Positions 14,634 through 24,914 are shown, counted from the first letter of the stretch. The stretch: 64,000 nt of DNA from Vibrio sp. NTOU-M3 (GCF_040869035.1 NZ_CP162100.1:2914001-2978000), one strand, 5' to 3'. Notes: generated from the letters alone by a model not told the origin. Numbers and translations: made by a program.

Positions 14634-14822
14634 AAAACCAACCTGTCACAAGTCTTAATATAGACGACAACAACCCCGCTGTTGCAGGGCAAATCCATAA
14701 ACACCAAACGAAAATTGATTTTGGTGTACTCTTTTATTGATTCAGACCGAAATCCAATTCAAAAAAATCCTGCTTAATGCTTGCCTGGATAAGAAAAAAG
14801 CAAACATCAAAATTTAGTGCAG

Positions 14823-14850
14823 AAAAAGGGCATCAAATGATGCCCTTTTT
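14823..14850 (-). terminator. tufB terminator
   Basis: AAAAAGGGCATC and GATGCCCTTTTT form a strong GC-core hairpin with a T-run after it in the minus direction, about 60 bp past the tufB stop codon. The A-run on the other side makes it symmetrical. Confidence 0.85.
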
Positions 14851-14911
14851 GCTACTGGTTCGTCAAATCTTATTCAAAGATTTTTCCGACATCTTCAGCA
14901 ATTCCGAGGAA

Positions 14912-16096
14912 TTATTCGAAGATTTTAGCAACAACACCAGCACCAACTGTACGGCCACCTTCACGGATCGCGAAACGTAGACCTTCGTCCATCGCGATTG
15001 GTGCGATTAGCTCAACAGTCATCTTGATGTTGTCGCCTGGCATTACCATTTCTACGCCTTCTGGTAGCTCGATGTTACCAGTTACGTCAGTTGTACGGAA
15101 GTAGAACTGTGGACGGTAGCCTTTGAAGAATGGTGTGTGACGGCCACCTTCATCTTTAGACAGTACGTACACTTCTGATTCAAACTTAGTGTGTGGAGTG
15201 ATTGAACCTGGAGCTGCTAGTACTTGACCACGCTCAACTTCGTCACGCTTAGTACCACGTAGTAGTGCACCAACGTTCTCACCTGCACGGCCTTCGTCTA
15301 GAAGCTTACGGAACATTTCAACACCAGTACATGTTGTTGAAGTTGTTTCCTTGATACCTACGATAGCAACTTCGTCACCTACTGTTAGGATACCACGCTC
15401 GATACGGCCAGTTACTACTGTACCACGACCTTGGATTGAGAATACGTCTTCGATTGGCATTAGGAATGGCTGATCGATTGCACGCTCTGGCTCTGGGATG
15501 TAGTTGTCTAGCGCTTCTGCTAGTTCTACAATCTTAGATTCCCATTGCTCTTCACCGTTTAGTGCGCCTAGTGCAGAACCTTGGATTACTGGTAGGTCGT
15601 CACCTGGGAAGTCGTACTCAGATAGAAGTTCACGAACTTCCATTTCTACTAGCTCTAGAAGCTCTTCATCATCAACCATGTCACATTTGTTCATGAATAC
15701 GATGATGTATGGGATACCAACCTGACGGCCTAGTAGGATGTGCTCACGAGTTTGTGGCATTGGGCCATCTGTCGCAGCAACAACTAGGATACCACCGTCC
15801 ATCTGTGCAGCACCTGTGATCATGTTCTTAACATAATCCGCGTGTCCTGGACAGTCTACGTGTGCGTAGTGACGAGTTGGAGTGTCGTACTCAACGTGAG
15901 ATGTTGCGATTGTGATACCGCGCTCACGCTCTTCTGGAGCGTTATCGATTGATGCGAAGTCTTTCGCTTCACCACCGTATACTTTAGCAAGAGTAGTACA
16001 GATCGCTGCAGTTAGAGTTGTTTTACCGTGGTCAACGTGGCCGATAGTACCAACGTTTACGTGCGGTTTCGTACGTTCAAATTTTTCTTTAGACAT
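14912..16096 (-). CDS. tufB: Elongation factor Tu
   Basis: EF-Tu delivers aminoacyl-tRNA to the ribosome. The frame is open to 16144, but the ATG at 16096 ([16 protein letters not shown]) follows AGAGGGAC and gives 394 residues, the family length. G-domain motifs appear in order: [27 protein letters not shown] and GSAL; domains 2 and 3 end in [10 protein letters not shown]. It is the last gene of the tRNA-tuf unit, as tufB is in E. coli. A duplicate tuf gene usually lies elsewhere in the chromosome; only one is in this window. Confidence 0.98.
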   Translation of the reverse strand: MSKEKFERTKPHVNVGTIGHVDHGKTTLTAAICTTLAKVYGGEAKDFASIDNAPEERERGITIATSHVEYDTPTRHYAHVDCPGHADYVKNMITGAAQMDGGILVVAATDGPMPQTREHILLGRQVGIPYIIVFMNKCDMVDDEELLELVEMEVRELLSEYDFPGDDLPVIQGSALGALNGEEQWESKIVELAEALDNYIPEPERAIDQPFLMPIEDVFSIQGRGTVVTGRIERGILTVGDEVAIVGIKETTSTTCTGVEMFRKLLDEGRAGENVGALLRGTKRDEVERGQVLAAPGSITPHTKFESEVYVLSKDEGGRHTPFFKGYRPQFYFRTTDVTGNIELPEGVEMVMPGDNIKMTVELIAPIAMDEGLRFAIREGGRTVGAGVVAKIFE

Positions 16097-16147
16097 GAGT
16101 TGTCCCTCTAGGTACGGATTTAGGTGGCTTTGATGACCACGCAACCA

Positions 16148-16175
16148 AAAATATTGGTAATAAAGTATATATCAA
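16148..16175 (-). promoter_or_regulatory. Possible internal promoter before tufB
   Basis: On the minus strand TTGATA (16170-16175), 16 bp and TATTTT (16148-16153) lie between tRNA-Thr(GGT) and tufB. It could supply extra tufB transcripts; evidence is a consensus match only. Confidence 0.3.
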
Positions 16176-16198
16176 AAGGAAAACTTTGCTTTTAGAGC

Positions 16199-16274
<76 letters not shown>

Positions 16275-16286
16275 ACTCAAATAGAG

Positions 16287-16361
<75 letters not shown>

Positions 16362-16396
16362 AACACGTAACTCTGAGAGCTATTTCCTTAGGAATA

Positions 16397-16481
<85 letters not shown>

Positions 16482-16516
16482 AAATTTTCAAAACATTCTC
16501 ACTACTAAGGAGAGAA

Positions 16517-16592
<76 letters not shown>

Positions 16593-16605
16593 ATAAGTGG
16601 TGCGC

Positions 16606-16634
16606 ATTCTATTGAATGATTTTCTTGCTTGCAA
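16606..16634 (-). promoter_or_regulatory. Promoter of the tRNA-tufB operon
   Basis: On the minus strand TTGCAA (16629-16634), exactly 17 bp, and TAGAAT (16606-16611) are followed by the GC-rich discriminator GCGCACC. An A/T-rich stretch lies upstream of the -35, as in strong stable-RNA promoters with UP elements. Confidence 0.8.
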
Positions 16635-16798
16635 TAGCTAAATTAAAAAAAAATGCCTTTTTAATGACTTTTTGTTTATTTGATGATTTTTCGTGCAAAA
16701 TTACGCATTCTCACTCATTGTACGACCTGAGATATTTGCAATATTCGTCTCTTGATGTATGTTCCCTGCTCTAAATTTATAACCGTCAGGTATTCCGC

Positions 16799-17722
16799 AT
16801 GACTTCATACCTTTCTTTTGAACGTCAACAATGGGCTGAATTACGAAATTCAGTACCTATGACTTTATCTGTTGATGATTTAAAGGAGTTACAAGGGGTC
16901 AATGAAAATCTGACGATTGAGGAAGCAGTAGAGATTTATCTGCCACTTGCTCGGCTATTAAACCTCTATATCGCTGCACGACAAAATCGCAATTCGGTAT
17001 TGCAGCAGTTTCTCGGAAGTGAAGAGGTCGCTCCCCCATTCATCATAGGGATAGCTGGCAGTGTTGCTGTCGGAAAAAGTACCACGGCTCGTTTATTAAA
17101 GGCGTTATTGTCTCGTTGGAATAATCACCCTAAAGTAGACTTAGTCACAACAGACGGTTTTCTTTATCCTAAAAGCGTGTTGGATGAACGCGATATCATG
17201 CAACGTAAGGGATTTCCGGAATCCTATGATATTCGCCGTTTGGTGCAGTTTGTGTCTGACGTAAAAGCAGGTAAGCCCAATCTTTCGGTCCCAGTTTATT
17301 CACACATAACTTACGATATTACCAATCAAGAGAAGATCATCGACCGCCCTGACGTACTGATCATCGAAGGATTAAACGTATTGCAAACAGGCATGGACTA
17401 CCCCCATGATCCTCACCGAGTTTTTGTCTCTGACTTTTTAGATTTTTCACTGTATGTGGATGCAGAAAGTGAAACCATAGAACAGTGGTATATTGACCGT
17501 TTCCTCAACTTTCGTCTTGGTGCTTTTACCAAGCCCGGCTCTTACTTTAGTCACTATACTAAGCTCACCGAGCAACAAGCTGTTGAGAAAGCCCGAAGTA
17601 TATGGCGCTCTATTAACGGAGTGAACCTGCACCAAAACATATTGCCTACCCGTGGTCGAGCACAGTTAATCTTAAAGAAATCCGCAGATCATACCGTTCA
17701 ACAAATCCTATTACGCAAATAA
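16799..17722 (+). CDS. coaA: Type I pantothenate kinase
   Basis: CoaA phosphorylates pantothenate, the rate-setting step of coenzyme A synthesis, and is feedback inhibited by CoA. The 307-residue product has the prokaryotic PanK P-loop GSVAVGKST at about residue 87, the DGFLYP substrate motif near 120, and [13 protein letters not shown] near 185. Start [16 protein letters not shown] follows CAGGT. It is divergent from the tRNA-tufB operon, as in E. coli. Confidence 0.96.
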   Translation: MTSYLSFERQQWAELRNSVPMTLSVDDLKELQGVNENLTIEEAVEIYLPLARLLNLYIAARQNRNSVLQQFLGSEEVAPPFIIGIAGSVAVGKSTTARLLKALLSRWNNHPKVDLVTTDGFLYPKSVLDERDIMQRKGFPESYDIRRLVQFVSDVKAGKPNLSVPVYSHITYDITNQEKIIDRPDVLIIEGLNVLQTGMDYPHDPHRVFVSDFLDFSLYVDAESETIEQWYIDRFLNFRLGAFTKPGSYFSHYTKLTEQQAVEKARSIWRSINGVNLHQNILPTRGRAQLILKKSADHTVQQILLRK

Positions 17723-17723
17723 A

Positions 17724-17754
17724 AAAAGCCAGAGTTTGTCTCTGGCTTTTTTTA
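17724..17754. terminator. Bidirectional terminator after coaA
   Basis: GCCAGAG (17728-17734), loop and CTCTGGC (17740-17746) are flanked by an A-run on the left and a T-run on the right. It serves coaA and the convergent DUF805 gene, whose stop codon touches it. Confidence 0.85.
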
Positions 17755-18183
17755 TCATTTCGGTGCTGGCCCGTAGCGATTCTCACCATCATTGCCTTTG
17801 AGAAAGCCGCACTCTATCAATATCCAAACACCACATATCAATGCGGCCGCTGAACTTAGTACTTGGAGTGAGTCTGGCTGCGCGGCTTGTTGTCCTGGCC
17901 CAGCAACAGGAATAGTCATACGACCAATTACGAGAGGGATGTTTAACAAAAGCCACCAACTCGACTTATTTCGGTCATGCCATCTTTTGGCTGTGATTGC
18001 TAAATCGGGGATCAGCACTAAAATCAGGAACACAGGCAACACGATATGGGCAAATGACGGCCATAATGTGTTCATCCCTATCGTAAAGCCAACAATTAAT
18101 ACGTAATAGGCAACATTCCATGTCCAATAGGTTTTTCGCCCAATTCGACCTTGGAAAGAAAACAGCAACTCTTTAATCGACAT
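17755..18183 (-). CDS. DUF805 family inner-membrane protein
   Basis: A 142-residue membrane protein of unknown function. It shows the DUF805 pattern: an N-terminal FQGRIGRKTYW, four hydrophobic segments, a cytoplasmic RWHDRNKSSWW after the second segment, and the closing GNDGENRYGPAPK. DUF805 proteins such as E. coli YhaH and YhaI are small and uncharacterised. The next gene upstream on this strand encodes a CHMI-family protein 36 bp away, so the two may be co-transcribed; no functional link is apparent. Confidence 0.85.
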   Translation of the reverse strand: MSIKELLFSFQGRIGRKTYWTWNVAYYVLIVGFTIGMNTLWPSFAHIVLPVFLILVLIPDLAITAKRWHDRNKSSWWLLLNIPLVIGRMTIPVAGPGQQAAQPDSLQVLSSAAALICGVWILIECGFLKGNDGENRYGPAPK

Positions 18184-18219
18184 CTTACTCTCAATAATTT
18201 AATTCTTTGCTATAAAAGC

Positions 18220-18567
18220 TTAATTCACAATTTTCTGAAAACACGTTTTATCCATATCTCGGATATTGACTGTCAAGCTTCGTACATGTCCAGCTTGAGA
18301 TTGTAGCTCTTCAATAAGCTTTCTTGATAGCTCTCTTTTTTGCTCTTCAGTCCGACCTTCTAACAGCTCGAAACTAATATGAATAAAGTCCACACTATCT
18401 CCTTCATCCCCAACCAGCCAGTGATGACTGCGCAACGCCCTCGATTTTACTGAGCCGAAATCGAATAAGCCGCTTTGCAGAGCAATTTGGTGGAGATCCT
18501 CCAAGAGCCCCTGCACATTTACTCTTTCATCGACGGAGTTTGAGTATTCCATGACCAGATGAGGCAT
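18220..18567 (-). CDS. CHMI-family tautomerase-like protein
   Basis: The 115-residue protein resembles 5-carboxymethyl-2-hydroxymuconate delta-isomerase (HpcD/HpaF), a trimeric tautomerase of homoprotocatechuate breakdown. MPHLVMEYSNS places Pro2 as the expected catalytic base after Met removal, and SLTVNIRDMDK matches the family C terminus. The frame opens at 18618, but the ATG at 18565-18567 follows AGGAAAG and exposes Pro2, so I chose it. No other aromatic catabolism gene is near, so the true substrate is unknown and the specific enzyme name should not be transferred. Confidence 0.75.
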   Translation of the reverse strand: MPHLVMEYSNSVDERVNVQGLLEDLHQIALQSGLFDFGSVKSRALRSHHWLVGDEGDSVDFIHISFELLEGRTEEQKRELSRKLIEELQSQAGHVRSLTVNIRDMDKTCFQKIVN

Positions 18568-18831
18568 AATCTTTCCTTTTCTTGGATGTAAGATAATTTC
18601 ATAAATATACCTATCCAAGCGCGAAAAGTCCGAGTGAACCGCTATATTCTGTATACCAGATCACTGATACTGCTTCGTCTTAGCGCTTTTACAGCAGATT
18701 CAGTGCTCCAACCATTGGACTCTATCCAAGAAAGACATGACGGTAATCATGATCTGCTGAAATTATTCTGTTATATTCTTTCGCAATCACGTTTGTTTTT
18801 TACATTTTTAATTAATAATGGAGATATTCCT

Positions 18832-19602
18832 ATGCGTCGTCCTGTAGTGATGGGTAACTGGAAACTTAACGGCAGCAAAGCAATGGTAACTGAGCTGCTA
18901 AACGGCCTTAATGCTGAACTTGAAGGCGTAACTGGCGTTGACGTTGCAGTTGCTCCACCAGCACTTTACATCGACCTTGCTGAGCGTCTAATCGCAGAAG
19001 GCGGTAACAAGATCATCCTTGGCGCGCAAAACACTGACGTAAACAACAGCGGCGCGTTCACTGGCGACATGTCTCCAGAGATGCTAAAAGATTTTGGTGC
19101 AACTCACATCATCATCGGTCACTCAGAGCGTCGTGAGTACCACAACGAATCAGACGAGTTCGTTGCTAAGAAATTTGCATTCCTAAAAGAAAACGGTCTA
19201 AAACCTGTTTTCTGTATCGGTGAATCTGAAGCTCAAAACGAAGCGGGCGAAACTGAAGCAGTATGTGCACGTCAAATCAACGCAGTTATCGACGCATACG
19301 GTGTTGAAGCGCTAAACGACGCAATCATCGCTTACGAACCAATTTGGGCTATCGGTACTGGTAAAGCAGCAACAGCTGAAGATGCACAACGTATCCACGC
19401 TTCTATCCGTGCTCTAATCGCAGAGAAAAATGCAGCAGTTGCTGAGCAAGTGATCATCCAGTACGGCGGCAGCGTGAAACCAGAAAACGCAGAAGCTTAC
19501 TTCTCACAACCAGACATCGACGGTGCTCTAGTTGGTGGTGCTTCTCTAGACGCGAAGAGCTTTGCAGCAATCGCTAAAGCAGCAGCAAAAGCAAAAGCTT
19601 AA
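18832..19602 (+). CDS. tpiA: Triosephosphate isomerase
   Basis: TpiA interconverts dihydroxyacetone phosphate and glyceraldehyde 3-phosphate. The frame is open from 18634, but [15 protein letters not shown] from 18832, after a GGAG box, gives the normal 256 residues. Catalytic elements are NWKLNGS (Lys), IIGHSERR (His electrophile), [12 protein letters not shown] (Glu base) and the phosphate-binding YGGSVKPEN. Codon use is strongly biased, fitting high expression. It stands alone, with a terminator close behind. Confidence 0.98.
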   Translation: MRRPVVMGNWKLNGSKAMVTELLNGLNAELEGVTGVDVAVAPPALYIDLAERLIAEGGNKIILGAQNTDVNNSGAFTGDMSPEMLKDFGATHIIIGHSERREYHNESDEFVAKKFAFLKENGLKPVFCIGESEAQNEAGETEAVCARQINAVIDAYGVEALNDAIIAYEPIWAIGTGKAATAEDAQRIHASIRALIAEKNAAVAEQVIIQYGGSVKPENAEAYFSQPDIDGALVGGASLDAKSFAAIAKAAAKAKA

Positions 19603-19621
19603 TCACATCGTGATTGATTCT

Positions 19622-19647
19622 AAGGCCAGCACTTGCTGGCCTTTTTT
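19622..19647 (+). terminator. tpiA terminator
   Basis: AAGGCCAGC (19622-19630), loop ACTT and GCTGGCCTT (19635-19643) followed by T-run. A small AATCAC/GTGATT stem (19601-19615) sits just before it. Confidence 0.9.
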
Positions 19648-19702
19648 GTATCTATAAATCGAATCAAGTATGCTTACGCTTTTCCACTAAGCTGTACTTA
19701 TC

Positions 19703-21052
19703 ATGCACGACAAACACGGCCTACTTACAGGTTCTATTCCAAAAGTGCTGCGTCAGATGACGGTGCCGATGACCTTCGGCATGGTCGCAATTTTGATGTT
19801 TAACTTAGTGGATACTTTTTTTATCTCACTTCTTGGCACCGATGCGCTAGCCGCCATCAGTTATACTTTCCCAATCACCTTTGCCGTTAACTGTATTACT
19901 ATGGGTATTGGCATGGGGTTATCCACCAGTATTGGGCGGCTATTAGGCCAAGGGCAGTCTTCTGATGCCGCTCGGTTTGCGACTCATGGGCTCATCTTGG
20001 CCGTTGTTTTGGTCACACTTGCTTGCTTTATAGGCTTACTGACAATTGATCCGCTGTTTTTGCTGCTTGGCGCAAAAGCAGAGCTGCTGCCCTTGATTCA
20101 TCAATACATGCAGATCTGGTATTTCACTATTCCGTTGTTGGTTATTCCGATGGCTGGGAATAGCGCGATTCGAGCCACAGGTGATACCAAAACACCAGCA
20201 AAAATCATGATGCTGGCTGGCGTCATCAATGGCCTGTTAGACCCGCTGCTGATCTTTGGCTACGGTCCGTTTCCTGAATTAGGTATTCAAGGCGCTGCAA
20301 TAGCCAGTGCATTAAGTTGGTTTGGTGCGCTATGTGGTTCTCTTTACGTATTAGTAAAACGAGAGCGGTTATTAGCATTACCAAAACCGCTTCACCTTCG
20401 CCACGATTGGCAGCAAATACTCAAGATTGGCACACCAGCCGCCTTATCAAATGCAATGACACCACTATCGGGGGCGATTTTGATGATGATATTGTCGAGT
20501 CACGGTACTGAAGCAGTCGCTGCTTATGGTGCAGCGCAGCGGATTGAGTCGATTTTAATTTTGGTGCTGATGTCACTGACATCTGCCCTCACCCCGTTTA
20601 TGGCACAAAACCTAGGAGCGAATAACCCACACCGCAGTTTTGCAGGCTTGTTCCTTGCCATGCGGTTTTCCGTTGTTTTTCAAATTACCATTTTCATCAT
20701 GATGGTGCCGCTGAGTATTCCGCTCGCCGCGCTATTCTCTCAGGAACAAAGTGTTCAAGACATACTCTGGCATTACTTATTAGTTGTCCCTTTCAGTTAC
20801 GGATTTTTAGGTGTTGTAATGATGTTGGTTTCCGCATTGAATGCGCTGCATGAGCCAATGCGTGCCTTTCAGTGGAGTTTCATGCGCTTATTCGTATTCA
20901 CACTACCGTGCGCATGGTTAGGCAGCCAAGTTTACGAAATCGAGGGGCTGTTTATCGGTATTGCTGCAGGCAATATCTTAGCGGGCTTATCCGGTTATTT
21001 TTATGCACTTCACTTACGTAAAATGAATTGTACTGGCCCCCATCAAGCATAA
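19703..21052 (+). CDS. MATE-family multidrug/cation antiporter
   Basis: A 449-residue inner-membrane protein with two tandem MatE repeats and about twelve hydrophobic segments. The opening LTGSIPKVLRQMTVPMTFGMVA and FNLVDTFFISLLGTDALAAIS are typical of MATE exporters, and GNSAIRATGDTKTPAK follows the mid-repeat. MATE pumps expel cationic drugs and dyes in exchange for Na+ or H+. Vibrios carry several, including VmrA of V. parahaemolyticus; I cannot assign the orthologue by eye. It is a single gene between tpiA and the menA-rraA unit. Confidence 0.9.
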   Translation: MHDKHGLLTGSIPKVLRQMTVPMTFGMVAILMFNLVDTFFISLLGTDALAAISYTFPITFAVNCITMGIGMGLSTSIGRLLGQGQSSDAARFATHGLILAVVLVTLACFIGLLTIDPLFLLLGAKAELLPLIHQYMQIWYFTIPLLVIPMAGNSAIRATGDTKTPAKIMMLAGVINGLLDPLLIFGYGPFPELGIQGAAIASALSWFGALCGSLYVLVKRERLLALPKPLHLRHDWQQILKIGTPAALSNAMTPLSGAILMMILSSHGTEAVAAYGAAQRIESILILVLMSLTSALTPFMAQNLGANNPHRSFAGLFLAMRFSVVFQITIFIMMVPLSIPLAALFSQEQSVQDILWHYLLVVPFSYGFLGVVMMLVSALNALHEPMRAFQWSFMRLFVFTLPCAWLGSQVYEIEGLFIGIAAGNILAGLSGYFYALHLRKMNCTGPHQA

Positions 21053-21083
21053 AAAAAGCCGACTGAATCAGTCGGCTTTCTTA
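21051..21083. terminator. Bidirectional terminator, MATE gene / rraA
   Basis: GCCGACTGA and TCAGTCGGC form a nine-pair hairpin with an A-run before and a T-containing tract after. It separates two convergent genes. Confidence 0.8.
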
Positions 21084-21093
21084 CATCTTTCCA

Positions 21094-21606
21094 TTACTCT
21101 TCGTCGTCATCTTCGACGTCGAGATCCACATCAAGTGGCTCTTGAGACAAGATCACCCCGGTATTATCCGCGTATAGGTAATCTTCAGGTAAGAAGGTCA
21201 CACCACCAAAGTTGACAGGTACATCCACTTCACCCACACCTTGTTGAGTCGCACCAACAGGGATTGAAGCCAGTGCTTGGATGCCAATACTCATGTCTTC
21301 TAGTTCGTCAACTTCACGAACACAACCATAAACAACGAGACCTTCCCACTCATTTTCTTCCGCTAAAGAAGCAATTTCAGCGTCAACCAACGCGCGACGT
21401 AGTGAACCGCCACCATCAATCAACAACACGCGCCCCAATCCATCTTGTTCTAAGATTTCACGGATCAAACCATTGTCTTCAAAACATTTCACCGTCGTGA
21501 GCTGTCCAGCAAACGATGCGCTGCCGCCAAAGTTACTAAACATAGGTTCAACGACATCCACTTGTTCAGAGTAAATGTCACATAAAGCAGAGGTGTTGTA
21601 TTCCAT
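21094..21606 (-). CDS. rraA: Regulator of ribonuclease E activity A
   Basis: RraA binds the RNase E scaffold and inhibits mRNA decay. The frame opens at 21633, but [21 protein letters not shown] from the ATG at 21604-21606 matches the family start and gives 170 residues (E. coli 161). The Gly-rich [15 protein letters not shown] and [12 protein letters not shown] motifs are the RraA fold signature shared with a class II aldolase-like family. A very acidic C-terminal tail, DVEDDDEE, is present. It follows menA by 76 bp on the same strand, as in E. coli. Confidence 0.95.
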   Translation of the reverse strand: MEYNTSALCDIYSEQVDVVEPMFSNFGGSASFAGQLTTVKCFEDNGLIREILEQDGLGRVLLIDGGGSLRRALVDAEIASLAEENEWEGLVVYGCVREVDELEDMSIGIQALASIPVGATQQGVGEVDVPVNFGGVTFLPEDYLYADNTGVILSQEPLDVDLDVEDDDEE

Positions 21607-21682
21607 AGCGTTTCTTCTCATACCGATCGTCATCTCCCTCGAGTATATAGGGTCATTAAGTCATTGCAATGACAAAGACGCT

Positions 21683-22609
21683 TCAACTCACCAGAGTTTG
21701 AGCTATAACCACACCGGCAAATAACAGGTTAGTGATTAATGAACATTTCACCACAACTGGCATCATAGGTGCAATCTGTGCAGGCTGATCTGCGTTCCAT
21801 ACCGCTTTACCGTGTTTATACGTGATGATCATACTCAGTAAAAATGGCAGGCTGACCCATAATGGTTCAGGTTGGGCAACGAGATAAATGATAAATGCGA
21901 CCAGAGCACCGCTGAGCAAAAACGAATGGTATTGCTTAGCACGTCTTTGTCCTAAACGAACCGCTAGAGTACGTTTGCCACACTCTGCATCATTTTCAAT
22001 ATCACGTAGGTTATTGATATTCAGCACCGCAACCGCTAACAAGCCACAACCAATGGCAGGCAAAGCCAGTGCTGCCTCAACCGTTCCTGTGTGAAGGAAA
22101 TACGTCCCAGCAACGCCAAGTAAACCAAAAAAGATAAAAACTGAAATATCGCCCAAGCCCACATAACCATAAGGTTTATTGCCCACGGTGTACGCAATGG
22201 CGGCGGCGATTGCCAGAATGCCTAAACCGATAAATGCCACGATGCTATGGAAGCTATCTAACGCATATAACACCAAGGTCAAACCCGATACCATGGTTAA
22301 CACAATATTGAGGTAGATGGCTTGTTTCATCGTCTGCAGCGAGACAGATCCCGACTGAATTGCGCGTGTGGGACCTAATCGGTTTTCATTATCTGTCCCT
22401 TTGACCGCATCGCCGTAGTCGTTCGCTAAGTTCGATAGTATTTGCAGTAATGTTGCCGTAATGAACGCAAGCAACGCCACTGGTAAAGAGAAATGATGCG
22501 TTGAAAAAGCCAGCACACTACCAGTCAATATAGAAACCAGTGCGAGTGGCAATGTTTTGGGTCGGGCGGCATCAAGCCAGATACGTAATGACTGTTTCAT
22601 AACCATCAT
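21683..22609 (-). CDS. menA: 1,4-dihydroxy-2-naphthoate polyprenyltransferase
   Basis: MenA attaches the isoprenoid chain to dihydroxynaphthoate, the membrane step of menaquinone synthesis needed for anaerobic respiration. It is a UbiA-superfamily protein of up to 308 residues with eight or nine hydrophobic segments, the first Asp-rich motif NDYGDAVKGTDNE (about residue 64) and the second LRDIENDAECGKRT. Start choice is uncertain: ATGs occur at codons 1, 2 and 4, and the last (MKQSLRIWLDAARPK) best matches the family start. It is co-oriented with rraA. Confidence 0.95.
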   Translation of the reverse strand: MMVMKQSLRIWLDAARPKTLPLALVSILTGSVLAFSTHHFSLPVALLAFITATLLQILSNLANDYGDAVKGTDNENRLGPTRAIQSGSVSLQTMKQAIYLNIVLTMVSGLTLVLYALDSFHSIVAFIGLGILAIAAAIAYTVGNKPYGYVGLGDISVFIFFGLLGVAGTYFLHTGTVEAALALPAIGCGLLAVAVLNINNLRDIENDAECGKRTLAVRLGQRRAKQYHSFLLSGALVAFIIYLVAQPEPLWVSLPFLLSMIITYKHGKAVWNADQPAQIAPMMPVVVKCSLITNLLFAGVVIAQTLVS

Positions 22610-22666
22610 CTTAGTAACAACATGACAAGCAAAAAATGTGCTACATCATGTTTTAAGGTGCAAAAA

Positions 22667-22694
22667 GCAAAAAAGGCCACCGAAGTGACCTTTT
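22667..22694 (-). terminator. efp terminator
   Basis: On the minus strand AAAGGTCAC, a TTCG tetraloop and GTGGCCTTT run into six T, 15-40 bp after the efp stop. Confidence 0.85.
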
Positions 22695-22708
22695 CTAGTA
22701 AGCAGCGA

Positions 22709-23275
22709 TTATTTTACGCGGCTTACGTACTCAGCAGAGCGAGTATCAACTTTGATCACTTCGCCAATCTGGATAAATAGAGGAACACGTACAACCGCAC
22801 CTGTAGACAATGTTGCTGGTTTACCACCAGTACCTTGCGTATCACCTTTCAGACCTGGATCGGTTTCGATTACTTCAAGTTCAACAAAGTTTGGCGGCGT
22901 TACCGCAATTGGGCTACCGTTCCATAGTGTTAGCATACAAGTATTGTTTTCTACCAACCATTTTGCATTGTCGCCAACTGCTTTCATGTCTGCTGCAATT
23001 TGCTCAAATGTTTCGTTGTTCATGAAGTGGTAGAATTCACCGTCGTTGTATAGGTAGTCTAGATCTGTATCCATCACGTCAGCAACTTCTACTGTTTCGC
23101 CTGACTTGAATGTTTTTTCTAGCACTTTACCTGAAAGCAGCTTACGGATTTTAACGCGGTTAAATGCCTGACCTTTGCCTGGTTTTACATACTCGTTTTC
23201 GAGAATGACACAAGGCTCATTATCAAGCATAATTTTAAGACCGCCTTTGAATTCATTCGTGCTAACAGTAGCCAT
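22709..23275 (-). CDS. efp: Elongation factor P
   Basis: EF-P rescues ribosomes stalled at consecutive prolines. The 188-residue product has the three-domain EF-P layout, with the modified lysine in KPGKGQAF at residue 34. That lysine is expected to receive beta-lysine from EpmA, with EpmB supplying (R)-beta-lysine. The epmB gene starts 33 bp away on the opposite strand. The C terminus [15 protein letters not shown] is standard. Confidence 0.98.
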   Translation of the reverse strand: MATVSTNEFKGGLKIMLDNEPCVILENEYVKPGKGQAFNRVKIRKLLSGKVLEKTFKSGETVEVADVMDTDLDYLYNDGEFYHFMNNETFEQIAADMKAVGDNAKWLVENNTCMLTLWNGSPIAVTPPNFVELEVIETDPGLKGDTQGTGGKPATLSTGAVVRVPLFIQIGEVIKVDTRSAEYVSRVK

Positions 23276-23308
23276 TTTTTCCTCTTACCATTCTTCGAGT
23301 TAAATTTA

Positions 23309-24331
23309 ATGCCGCACATCATAACCCGAAAAGTTGATTCTGTTGAGCAAAACTGGCTCAAACAGCTAGCGAATGGGATCTCTGATCCCGCAAAACTGTT
23401 ACAACAGTTGCAGATCGACCCTTCACCATGGCAACACGGATTTGAAGCAAGAAAGCTTTTTGCGCAGCGTGTGCCGCAAAGTTTTGTCGATCGCATGGAA
23501 AAAGGCAATCCTTCTGATCCGCTTTTGCGTCAAGTCCTACCCTTGAGTGAGGAATTTGATGTTCATGAGGGCTATTCAACCGATCCATTAGCCGAACAGA
23601 ACAATGATGTACCCGGACTACTGCATAAATATCACAACCGTGCACTTATGATCGTGAAAGGTGGCTGTGCCATTAATTGTCGCTATTGTTTCCGTCGCCA
23701 CTTCCCTTATCAAGACAACAAAGGCAGTAAAGCGGTATGGCAACAAAGCCTTGATTACCTAGCCAGCCATTGCGAATTGAATGAAGTCATCTTCTCTGGT
23801 GGTGATCCATTGATGGCCAAAGATGAAGAGTTGGCATGGCTAATTCACCATATCGCCGATATTCAGCATATCAAACGGTTGAGGATCCACTCTCGATTAC
23901 CCGTGGTGATCCCTGCACGTATTACCCAGCAATTGTGCGCATTGCTTGCTGGCACACGCCTACAAGTGGTTCTCGTCACTCACATTAATCACGCCAATGA
24001 GATCAATACAGAGCTGAAACAGCAATTGATGAAACTCAAGCAAGCGGGCGTCACCTTGCTTAATCAAGGCGTCCTACTTAAGGGTGTGAATGATTCAGTC
24101 AATGATCAGGTCGAACTCAATGAAGCACTGTTTGATGCAGGTATCCTTCCCTACTATTTGCATGTGTTAGATAAAGTCCAAGGCGCGGCACACTTTTTTG
24201 TCTCTGATGAAGAAGCAAAGAAAATCATGGCGGGCGTGATTGAACGTGTCTCCGGTTATCTGGTCCCTAAATTGACGCGTGAAATAGGTGGGCGAGCCAG
24301 TAAAACCCCACTCGACTTACACTTAGAGTAA
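23309..24331 (+). CDS. epmB: EF-P lysine 2,3-aminomutase (radical SAM)
   Basis: EpmB converts (S)-lysine to (R)-beta-lysine for attachment to EF-P. The 340-residue product starts MPHIITRKV and holds the radical-SAM cluster Cys120-X3-Cys124-X2-Cys127 in GGCAINCRYCF, the VIFSGGDPL motif near residue 163, and LNQGVLLKGVND typical of lysine aminomutases. A PLP lysine is expected near the C terminus (YLVPKLTREIGG). It is divergent from efp with only 33 bp between start codons, so the two promoters must overlap each other or the coding regions. Confidence 0.96.
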   Translation: MPHIITRKVDSVEQNWLKQLANGISDPAKLLQQLQIDPSPWQHGFEARKLFAQRVPQSFVDRMEKGNPSDPLLRQVLPLSEEFDVHEGYSTDPLAEQNNDVPGLLHKYHNRALMIVKGGCAINCRYCFRRHFPYQDNKGSKAVWQQSLDYLASHCELNEVIFSGGDPLMAKDEELAWLIHHIADIQHIKRLRIHSRLPVVIPARITQQLCALLAGTRLQVVLVTHINHANEINTELKQQLMKLKQAGVTLLNQGVLLKGVNDSVNDQVELNEALFDAGILPYYLHVLDKVQGAAHFFVSDEEAKKIMAGVIERVSGYLVPKLTREIGGRASKTPLDLHLE

Positions 24332-24407
24332 ATCGTCGTAACGATAAAAAAGATTTGTTCGATAAGCCGGGTCTTTGTATGCATACTCCGACGCTTTGGA
24401 GGTCAAC

Positions 24408-24914
24408 ATGCAACCAACTTTCGAACAGTTTTTCGACCTTGGGCCTTTTAGCTGGCTTGCGCTACTTTGCTGTGCCATTAATGGCATTCTCGTTGGTGTA
24501 GAACGCCAGACACGGGGAAAGCCCGTCGGTATTCGCACGTCGATTCTCGTGATCTCGGGAACCTATTTCTTTATGTCAATGGCGGTGTCGCTGTCCCCAA
24601 ATACCTTGGATCAAGCCCGCGTGCTTGGACAAATCATTACTGGTGTGGGGTTCTTGGGCGCTGGCGTGATGATGACGCTTGACGGTAAGATCCATGGCGT
24701 GACTTCCGCTGCGGTTATTTGGGTGCTGGCCGCATTGGGAATGATGATTGGCTTAGGTTACCTACAGCAATCGGTGTTAATCACAGTGTTAACCTTATCG
24801 GTCCTATTAGGCGTAGATAAAGCAGAAAATCGAATTAAGTCGTTGCGTCGTGGTGTGCACCAGAAATTTCAAAGCCGTAAACTCCCTTCGAGAAACAAAT
24901 CGGTGGACGGCTAA
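24408..24914 (+). CDS. MgtC/SapB family membrane protein
   Basis: A 168-residue membrane protein with four or five hydrophobic segments and the MgtC N-domain signature: GILVGVERQTRGKPVGIRT, then QIITGVGFLGAGVMM and GVTSAAVIWVLAALG. The frame opens at 24375, but the ATG at 24408 follows GGAGG at ideal spacing. It lacks the C-terminal ACT-like domain of Salmonella MgtC, so it is the short SapB/YhiD type. Members are linked to acid or magnesium stress, but function in vibrios is not known. It converges on pfkA. Confidence 0.88.
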   Translation: MQPTFEQFFDLGPFSWLALLCCAINGILVGVERQTRGKPVGIRTSILVISGTYFFMSMAVSLSPNTLDQARVLGQIITGVGFLGAGVMMTLDGKIHGVTSAAVIWVLAALGMMIGLGYLQQSVLITVLTLSVLLGVDKAENRIKSLRRGVHQKFQSRKLPSRNKSVDG

